A program made the translations under genes and the position numbers. A stretch of 64,000 bases of DNA from Porphyrobacter sp. IPPAS B-1204 (GTDB lineage Bacteria; Pseudomonadota; Alphaproteobacteria; Sphingomonadales; Sphingomonadaceae): contig RHGM01000003.1 in the NCBI GenBank assembly GCA_003724185.1, forward strand, positions 434,001-498,000, read 5' to 3'. Under the pieces are notes generated by a model. The model searched no databases. It saw only the letters and a list, made by a program, of their open reading frames with translations, and had not been told where the DNA came from. Position 1 is the stretch's first letter. Each line of letters starts with the position of its first letter. Positions 58,273 to 64,000 of this stretch are shown piece after piece.

Positions 58273-58301
58273 TTTGTGCAATGGCGAAAGTTTGATGTCA
58301 A
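58273..58301 (-). promoter_or_regulatory. Possible sigma70-like promoter of second TonB receptor
   Basis: On the minus strand, a perfect TTGACA (58296-58301), 17-base spacer and CACAAA (58273-58278). The -35 is strong and the -10 is weak. It lies about 120 bases before the start codon. Confidence 0.45.
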
Positions 58302-58414
58302 AGCGCCCTGTCGCAATTCCAAAGCTTTTCGGGGGGGTGTTGCGTTAATCCCACATTCAGGGGGCTAGGGGGCCGACCAAAGCAATATTGTTAGTTTCTG
58401 ACTTTGCGAATATT

Positions 58415-58446
58415 AAAAGCTAGGACGGTTTGCACGCAACAAACCG
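58415..58446 (-). terminator. Possible clpB terminator
   Basis: On the minus strand CGGTTTG-TTGCGTG-CAAACCG (58426-58446) followed by TCCTAGCTTTTAATATT. The stem is only 7 bp and the T run is offset by 7 bases. Confidence 0.4.
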
Positions 58447-58519
58447 CCCCGCTTACCGGATCGAACGAAGCAAGCTTACAATCTTGCGCAGTCGTTTGAA
58501 CGCAATGCTGCCGCAGCGA

Positions 58520-61096
58520 TCAGCGAATCGTCATGGTCAGCTGCCCGTCACCCTCGTCCACCGCCAGCGTGCTGCCATCGGGCAGATTGCCCTCAAGCAG
58601 CATCTCGGCGAGCGGATCCTGCAGATAGCGTTGCACGGCTCGTTTCAGCGGGCGTGCGCCATAGACCGGATCATAACCCACCCGGCCAAGCCACCGCAAC
58701 GCCGCCTCGGTGAGATCGATGGTGATCTTGCGATCTGCCAGCAGCTTCTGGACGCGCTTCACCTGGATCTCGACGATCGGGGCCATGTGTTCCTGCGCCA
58801 GACGGTGGAACAGGATGATCTCGTCCAGACGGTTGAGGAATTCGGGCCGGAAATGCCCGCGCACCACATCCATCACGTCCTTCTCGACCGTGGCCGGTTC
58901 GGCGCCATCGGGCAGGTTGGCGAGATACTGGCTGCCGAGGTTGGACGTAAGGATGATCAGCGTGTTGGCAAAGTCCACCACCCGGCCCTGCCCGTCGGTC
59001 AGGCGGCCATCGTCGAGCACCTGAAGCAGCACGTTGAACACATCAGAGTGCGCTTTTTCGACCTCGTCGAACAGCACCACCTGATAGGGGCGGCGGCGCA
59101 CGGCTTCAGTCAGCACGCCGCCCTCTTCATAACCGACATAGCCCGGAGGCGCGCCGATCAACCGGGCGACCGCGTGCTTCTCCATGAATTCGCTCATGTC
59201 GATGCGCACCATCGCGCTGTCATCATCGAACAGGAAGCCCGCGAGCGCCTTGGTCAGTTCGGTCTTGCCGACACCTGTGGGGCCGAGGAACAGGAAGCTG
59301 CCGAGCGGACGACCGGGATCCTGCAGCCCTGCCCGCGCACGGCGCACAGCCTTGGAAACAGCCTCGATCGCCTGCGTCTGGCCGATCACGCGCTTGCCGA
59401 GGATGCTTTCCATCGCCAGCAGCTTTTCGCGCTCACCCGCCATCATCTTGTCGACCGGGATGCCCGTCCAACGGCTGACCACCCCGGCGATGTCTTCCTC
59501 GGTCACTTCCTCGCGCAGCATGGCGTTGGCGGCCTGCCCTTGGGCTTCGGCGAGCTGCTTTTCGAGCGCGGGGATGGTGCCGTAGGACAGCTCGCCCGCC
59601 TTGCCGAGATCGCCTTCGCGCTGGGCCTGTTCCAGCTCCAGCCGCGCGGCATCGAGCTGTTCCTTGATCTTGCCTTCGGCTTCGATCTTGTCACGCTCGT
59701 TCTGCCAGCGGGTGGTGAGTTCGGCCGACTGCTGTTCGAGGTTGGCGAGTTCCTCGCGCAGGGCGACAAGGCGATCCTTGGAGTTCTGGTCGGTTTCCTT
59801 GCCGAGCGCGCTTTCCTCGATCTTCAGCTGGATGATCCGCCGGTCGAGCGCTTCGATTTCCTCGGGCTTGCTCTCCACTTCCATGCGGATGCGGCTGGCG
59901 GCTTCGTCCATCAGGTCGATGGCCTTGTCGGGAAGGAAGCGGTTCTGAATGTAGCGGTCAGACAGCTTCGCCGCGGCGACAATCGCCCCGTCGGTGATGC
60001 GCACGCCGTGGTGGAGTTCGTACTTGTCCTTGATCCCGCGCAGGATGCTGATGGTATCTTCCACCGTCGGCTCGGCGATGAATACCGGCTGGAAGCGCCG
60101 CTGCAGCGCGGGGTCTTTCTCGACATATTTCTGGTATTCATCGAGCGTGGTCGCGCCGATGCAGTGGAGTTCGCCGCGCGACAGGGCGGGCTTCAGCAAG
60201 TTCGATGCATCCATCGAGCCTTCGCTCGCGCCTGCCCCGATCAGGGTGTGCATCTCGTCGATGAACAGGATGATCTGGCCATCGGCGTTCTTCACCTCGT
60301 CGAGAACGCTTTTCAGGCGTTCTTCAAACTCGCCGCGATACTTTGCGCCTGCAATCAGCGAGCCCATGTCGAGGCTCATCAGGGTGCGGCCCTTGAGGCT
60401 ATCGGGCACATCACCATTGGCGATACGCAGCGCGAGGCCTTCGGCAATCGCGGTTTTCCCGGTGCCGGGCTCGCCGATCAGGGCGGGGTTGTTCTTGGTG
60501 CGGCGGGCAAGGATCTGGATCGTGCGGCGGATTTCCTCGTCGCGGCCGATCACCGGATCAAGCTTCCCGTCGCGCGCGGCCTGGGTCAGGTCGCGGGCGA
60601 ATTTCTGCATCGCGTCATAGGTGTTTTCGGCCCCGGCACTATCGGCCCGCTTGCCGCCGCGCAGCTGTTCGATGGCGGTGTTGAGCCCTTGGGGCGTGAT
60701 ACCGGCGGCCTTCAACGCCTCCCCTGCGGCGGTCTGGGACAGGGCAAGCGCGGTCAACAGCCGCTCTACGGTGACATAGGCATCGCCTGCCTTGTCGGCG
60801 AGCTGTTCGGCGGAATCGAGCACCCGCACAGCATCATTGTCCAGTCCCGGAGTCGCCTGCGCGCCGCTGCCGGTCACTGCCGGAATCTTGGCCAGCCCGA
60901 CATCGACCGCTGTTGCGGCCAGGGGTGCCTGACCGCCCGCACGCTGGATCAGCCCGGCGGCCATGCCCTCGCTATCCTCGAGCAAGGCCTTGGCAAGGTG
61001 CAGCGGCGTGATGCGCTGATGATTGAGGCGGATCGCGACGGTTTGCGCGGCTTGCAGGAAGCCTTTTGCCCGGTCGGTGAACTTTTCGAGATTCAT
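58520..61096 (-). CDS. clpB: ATP-dependent chaperone ClpB
   Basis: An 858-residue disaggregase that works with DnaK to rescue aggregated proteins. Double Clp_N repeats at the N-terminus; the first AAA+ with Walker [14 protein letters not shown] and Walker [13 protein letters not shown]; the coiled-coil middle domain ([19 protein letters not shown]...[12 protein letters not shown]) that distinguishes ClpB from ClpA/ClpC; the second AAA+ with [14 protein letters not shown]; and the pore loop [11 protein letters not shown]. Length is standard. Its promoter region has a heat-shock-like element. Confidence 0.98.
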   Translation of the reverse strand: MNLEKFTDRAKGFLQAAQTVAIRLNHQRITPLHLAKALLEDSEGMAAGLIQRAGGQAPLAATAVDVGLAKIPAVTGSGAQATPGLDNDAVRVLDSAEQLADKAGDAYVTVERLLTALALSQTAAGEALKAAGITPQGLNTAIEQLRGGKRADSAGAENTYDAMQKFARDLTQAARDGKLDPVIGRDEEIRRTIQILARRTKNNPALIGEPGTGKTAIAEGLALRIANGDVPDSLKGRTLMSLDMGSLIAGAKYRGEFEERLKSVLDEVKNADGQIILFIDEMHTLIGAGASEGSMDASNLLKPALSRGELHCIGATTLDEYQKYVEKDPALQRRFQPVFIAEPTVEDTISILRGIKDKYELHHGVRITDGAIVAAAKLSDRYIQNRFLPDKAIDLMDEAASRIRMEVESKPEEIEALDRRIIQLKIEESALGKETDQNSKDRLVALREELANLEQQSAELTTRWQNERDKIEAEGKIKEQLDAARLELEQAQREGDLGKAGELSYGTIPALEKQLAEAQGQAANAMLREEVTEEDIAGVVSRWTGIPVDKMMAGEREKLLAMESILGKRVIGQTQAIEAVSKAVRRARAGLQDPGRPLGSFLFLGPTGVGKTELTKALAGFLFDDDSAMVRIDMSEFMEKHAVARLIGAPPGYVGYEEGGVLTEAVRRRPYQVVLFDEVEKAHSDVFNVLLQVLDDGRLTDGQGRVVDFANTLIILTSNLGSQYLANLPDGAEPATVEKDVMDVVRGHFRPEFLNRLDEIILFHRLAQEHMAPIVEIQVKRVQKLLADRKITIDLTEAALRWLGRVGYDPVYGARPLKRAVQRYLQDPLAEMLLEGNLPDGSTLAVDEGDGQLTMTIR

Positions 61097-61129
61097 GATC
61101 GTCTAACCCCTCCAAAGGTTACCCAAGCC

Positions 61130-61157
61130 AGATAGTGTTGCACATTGGCAACACAAG
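61130..61157 (-). promoter_or_regulatory. Heat-shock (sigma32-like) promoter of clpB
   Basis: On the minus strand CTTGTGT, 14 bases, ACTATCT. This resembles the alphaproteobacterial RpoH pattern CTTGAAA-N-CYTATNT with 4 of 4 core -35 bases and 6 of 7 at -10. It lies about 35 bases before the clpB start, with GGAGGGG as ribosome site. An inverted repeat GTGTTGC-N6-GCAACAC (61135-61154) fills the spacer. Confidence 0.55.
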
Positions 61158-61313
61158 CCCCCGCCCGCAAAAATCACGTAGCAGGTGTGTTACCTGACTA
61201 GGTGGGTTCCATCAGGCGCCAAGGCAAGGGGGGTCTTGCACAAGGCGCAAGCCTTGACCTCACCCCACCGCCAAGCGATGGATGCGCCACACGATTTGGG
61301 AGAGAAATCGGAC

Positions 61314-63521
61314 ATGGTCTGGGTGAAGCGCGGCGCTTTTGCGCTGGTGGGAGTGTTGTTGCTGGCGGTTGTGGTGCTGGCCACTTGGGAACCGTTTTTC
61401 GCCAGCGCCGCCAATCCCGCACCGGCCCGCACCTATTCTGCCGAGATCATCCGTGACGATTTCGGCGTGCCCCATATCTACGGCACAACCGATGCCGACA
61501 CGGCGTATGGCGTCGCTATCGCCCATGCGGAAGATGACTTCTTCACCCTGCAGGACGTGGTCGCCATGGCCCGCGGACGCTACGGCGCCATCGCGGGCGA
61601 GGACGGGGCCAAGGTCGATTATGTCTACCACCTGATCGACGCGCGCGGCACGGCGGAGCGGGAATATCCCAAACTCCCCGCCGACACCCGCGCCCTGTTC
61701 GAAGCCTATGCCGCAGGGCTGAACCAATATGCCGAAGACCATCCGGGCGAGGTCAAACTGGCCAATCTGTTCCCGGTGAACGGCATGGACGTCGCTGCCG
61801 GTTTCGCGCTGCGCCAGCCGTTCTTCTTCGGTCTTGACGGGGTGATCGGCCCGCTGGTGGCGGGCGAAGACCTGCGCCGCGAACACGGGCCGGACATTCC
61901 GGGCTTCCCGCGCCCGCCACTGCCGGGGGCCGAGCCTGCCGAAACCGCGCCCGCACCCCAGCAAGCCCGCACGCTGGTGCTGCCGCTGGGTGAGGATGCC
62001 GAGCACCTTGGCTCCAACGCCTTCGCCGTAGCACCGGCCAAGGGCGGCGGCACCACCACCCTCATCTCCAACTCGCACCAGCCCCTGCGCGGCGGGGTGG
62101 CGTGGTATGAACTCGTCGTCGAAAGCGGCGAGGGGTGGCATTTCGCGGGAGCGAATTTCCCCGGATCGCCCTTCCCCTTCCTCGGCCACAACGAACATCT
62201 CGGTTGGACCAACACGGTCAACACGCCCGACATGATCGATGTCTACCAGCTGGAGCAGGACGACACCGGCACGCGCTACAAGCTGGATGGTGAGTGGCGC
62301 GATCTGGAGAGCAAGTGGGTGACACTGCCGGTCAAGATTGGCCCCGTGGTTCTGCCCGTGCGCCGCGAAGTGCTACGCAGCGCCCACGGCCCGGTGATCC
62401 GCAATCACAAGGGCGCCTTCGCCATCCGCTATGGCGGGATCGGCCAGCTTCAGCAGCTCGATGCCTATTACCGGATCAACAAGGCCAAGACCTTCGCCGA
62501 GTGGGAAGCGCAATTGTCCCGCCTCGCGATTCCCAGCACCAACTTCATCTATGCCGATGAAACGGGCACCATCGCCTATGTCTACAACGCAGCGATCCCC
62601 CGCAGGCCGGAGGGGGTTGAGGCCGACTGGCGCAGCATCCTGCCCGGCAACCGCAGCGACCTGATCTGGCAGGGCGCGGTCGATTACGCCGCCCTGCCCC
62701 GGATCGTGAACCCGGCGAGCGGGTGGCTCTACAATTCGAACAACACCCCCTTCACGGCCGCCGGAGCCGGGAGCGATCTTGATCCGCAAGCGTTTGCGCC
62801 AATCATGGGGATCGAACTCAAGCAGACCAACCGTTCCTGGCGCGCCTACAAGCTGCTGAGCGAGGCGAGCGTGCTCGACCGGGCGACGCTGGAGGCGATC
62901 AAGTATGACACCGGCTACGAACGCGAAGGCTATGTTGCGCGGCTTTTCGATGCGCTGGAGGGACTGAAGGCCGAGGGCAAGCTGGCCGAAGCACGCGATC
63001 TGATGCTGTCATGGGACTTCACCGCCGACAGCAAGGGCAGCGCCGATGCCATCGCCCTGCTGATGATCCGCGACTTCATGTCCGCCGATTACAACAACAA
63101 GCCCTTCCCCGATGTCGCGGAAAAGCTGCAAGGCGCGGCCGATCACCTCATGACCCATTTCGGCAAGCTTGATCCGCCGATGTCCGATCTGTTGCGGCTG
63201 CGGCAGGGCGAGCTTGACCTGCCGCTGGACGGCGGGTCCGACACCCTGCGCGCATCGACCACCTGGGATGTGGCCGAGGACGGGCGATTGAGCCTGAAGC
63301 ATGGTGACAGCTTCATCATGTGGGTGGAATGGCAGCCGGGGCAAAGGGTTGCCTCACGCTCGATCCAGCCCTTCGGCGCGGCCAGCACCCGGCCCGCCAG
63401 CAAGCATTACACCGACCAGATGCAACTGTTCGTCGATCACAAGCTGAAGCCGGTGCATTTCTGGCGCGATGATCTGCTGGCGCAAGCCAGCAGCCGCCGG
63501 ACCGTCACCAATGCGCGCTGA
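61314..63521 (+). CDS. Penicillin acylase family protein (Ntn hydrolase, S45)
   Basis: A 735-residue protein that should self-cleave before Ser234 in HLGSNAFAVAP, giving an alpha chain of about 233 residues and a beta chain of about 500. The N-terminal anchor is at residues 5-24. IIRDDFGVPHIYGTTDADTAYGVAIAHAEDDFFTLQ is the family's opening block; SNSHQPL, PFLGHNEHLGWTNTVNTPD and SAHGPVIRNHKGAFAIRY follow, with Asn in YNSNNTPFTA in the oxyanion-hole position. Members include penicillin, cephalosporin and acyl-homoserine-lactone acylases; the substrate here is uncertain. GGGAGAG before 61314 supports that start. A M16 peptidase gene follows after 46 bases. Confidence 0.92.
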   Translation: MVWVKRGAFALVGVLLLAVVVLATWEPFFASAANPAPARTYSAEIIRDDFGVPHIYGTTDADTAYGVAIAHAEDDFFTLQDVVAMARGRYGAIAGEDGAKVDYVYHLIDARGTAEREYPKLPADTRALFEAYAAGLNQYAEDHPGEVKLANLFPVNGMDVAAGFALRQPFFFGLDGVIGPLVAGEDLRREHGPDIPGFPRPPLPGAEPAETAPAPQQARTLVLPLGEDAEHLGSNAFAVAPAKGGGTTTLISNSHQPLRGGVAWYELVVESGEGWHFAGANFPGSPFPFLGHNEHLGWTNTVNTPDMIDVYQLEQDDTGTRYKLDGEWRDLESKWVTLPVKIGPVVLPVRREVLRSAHGPVIRNHKGAFAIRYGGIGQLQQLDAYYRINKAKTFAEWEAQLSRLAIPSTNFIYADETGTIAYVYNAAIPRRPEGVEADWRSILPGNRSDLIWQGAVDYAALPRIVNPASGWLYNSNNTPFTAAGAGSDLDPQAFAPIMGIELKQTNRSWRAYKLLSEASVLDRATLEAIKYDTGYEREGYVARLFDALEGLKAEGKLAEARDLMLSWDFTADSKGSADAIALLMIRDFMSADYNNKPFPDVAEKLQGAADHLMTHFGKLDPPMSDLLRLRQGELDLPLDGGSDTLRASTTWDVAEDGRLSLKHGDSFIMWVEWQPGQRVASRSIQPFGAASTRPASKHYTDQMQLFVDHKLKPVHFWRDDLLAQASSRRTVTNAR

Positions 63522-63567
63522 CTGACGCTTTCTTTCAAGCCTGAATTTTCCATCGGAGCCTTCGTCC

Positions 63568-64000
63568 ATGACCCATCGTTTTGCCGCCGCCAGCCTTTCG
63601 GCGCTCGCTCTTGCGCTTTGCGTCCCCACCGCCCCGGCATGGGCCGATAACCATGCGGGCCACAGCGCTGCTCCGCAGGCGACCGCCGATCTGCCGGCGC
63701 TCGTCAGCCAGGTGACGATCCCCTATCAGGAATTCCAGCTCGACAACGGCCTCAAGGTGCTGGTCCACGAAGACCGCAAGGCGCCGATCGTCAACGTCAC
63801 CGTATGGTACAATGTCGGTTCAAAGGACGAGCCCAAGGGCAAGACCGGCTTTGCCCACCTGTTCGAACACCTGATGTTCAACGGATCGGAAAACGCGCCC
63901 GACGACTACTTCAAGTATCTCGCGGAGATGGGCGCGACCGATTACAACGGGACCACCTGGTTCGACCGCACCAACTACTTCCAGACCGTGCCCCGCCCCG
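63568..64000 (+). CDS. M16 family zinc peptidase, N-terminal part (partial)
   Basis: The first 144 codons of a peptidase that continues past the window. Signal peptide residues 1-26 (HRFAAASLSALALALCVPTAPAWA) places it in the periplasm. EFQLDNGLKVLVHEDRKAPI and WYNVGSKDEPKGKTGFAHLFEHLMFNGSENAP contain the inverted zinc motif HLFEH with His97, Glu100 and His101. DYNGTTWFDRTNYFQTVP is the conserved block after it. Members of this size usually have two or more M16 domains; the rest is not visible. Confidence 0.93.
   Translation, partial: MTHRFAAASLSALALALCVPTAPAWADNHAGHSAAPQATADLPALVSQVTIPYQEFQLDNGLKVLVHEDRKAPIVNVTVWYNVGSKDEPKGKTGFAHLFEHLMFNGSENAPDDYFKYLAEMGATDYNGTTWFDRTNYFQTVPRP

Larger units (their letters stand above)
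58155..58519. other. Intergenic region between TonB receptor and clpB
   Basis: A 365-base spacer with an AT-rich centre (58380-58420) and no supported gene. It contains a possible clpB terminator (58415-58446) and a promoter for the receptor (58273-58301). Confidence 0.75.

Noticed and set aside
58430..61135. A 901-codon plus-strand frame opposite clpB
   Set aside because: The minus strand encodes an unmistakable ClpB; the plus frame has no recognisable domain.
61135..61154. Inverted repeat considered as a CIRCE element for HrcA
   Set aside because: Arms GTGTTGC/GCAACAC with a 6-base spacer do not match TTAGCACTC-N9-GAGTGCTAA.

Overview
The window looks like a core-chromosome segment of an alphaproteobacterium of the order Sphingomonadales, probably an Erythrobacteraceae-type sphingomonad. 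This is judged from high GC, two large TonB-dependent receptors, a CpaA-E/TadBC pilus locus, a bpt/tamA/tamB block, and an argS-SPOR-nagZ-scpAB-tatABC gene chain. I could not run a similarity search, so the taxon is an inference. I saw no tRNA, rRNA, CRISPR array, insertion sequence or intact prophage.

Layout. 1-1583: end of glnB, then glnA (nitrogen assimilation). 1674-3378: an unrecognised exported two-gene operon. 3582-4541: a Na+/Ca2+ exchanger. 4668-8030: a trypsin-like serine protease autotransporter. 8104-9032: an XRE regulator with a six-helix membrane protein, preceded by a palindromic operator. 9207-9761: a phage-type lysozyme, tail-to-tail with tamB. 9755-17231: tamB, tamA and bpt on the minus strand; tamA is split by a frameshift at a run of eight C. 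17428-20491: ilvA and a secreted amidohydrolase. 20493-27041: minus-strand chain argS, SPOR protein, nagZ, scpA, scpB, tatA, tatB, tatC. 27261-30621: a lipoprotein, ispH, thrB, rnhA and a YegP-like protein. 30682-32744: FAD oxidoreductase and alpha/beta hydrolase. 32879-40355: Tad/Cpa pilus genes cpaA, B, C, D, E, tadB, tadC, with no cpaF ATPase and no pilin gene. 40396-44801: acyl-CoA metabolism (MarR regulator, enoyl-CoA hydratase, SDR, thiolase) plus a 2OG-oxygenase-like protein. 45148-52431: TonB receptor, TPR/2OG-Fe(II) oxygenase, TPR/sulfotransferase and a small exported protein. 52519-58154: S9 peptidase and a second TonB receptor. 58520-61096: clpB with a heat-shock-like promoter. 61314-64000: a penicillin-acylase-family enzyme and the start of an M16 zinc peptidase.

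How they fit together. Much of the window concerns the cell envelope: outer-membrane assembly (TamA/TamB), folded-protein export (TatABC), an autotransporter, pilus assembly, peptidoglycan recycling (NagZ), two TonB receptors and several exported hydrolases. The most interesting candidate for an undescribed system is the TonB receptor with a tightly packed oxygenase and sulfotransferase pair at 45148-51775. The clearest structural anomaly is the tamA frameshift at a homopolymer.
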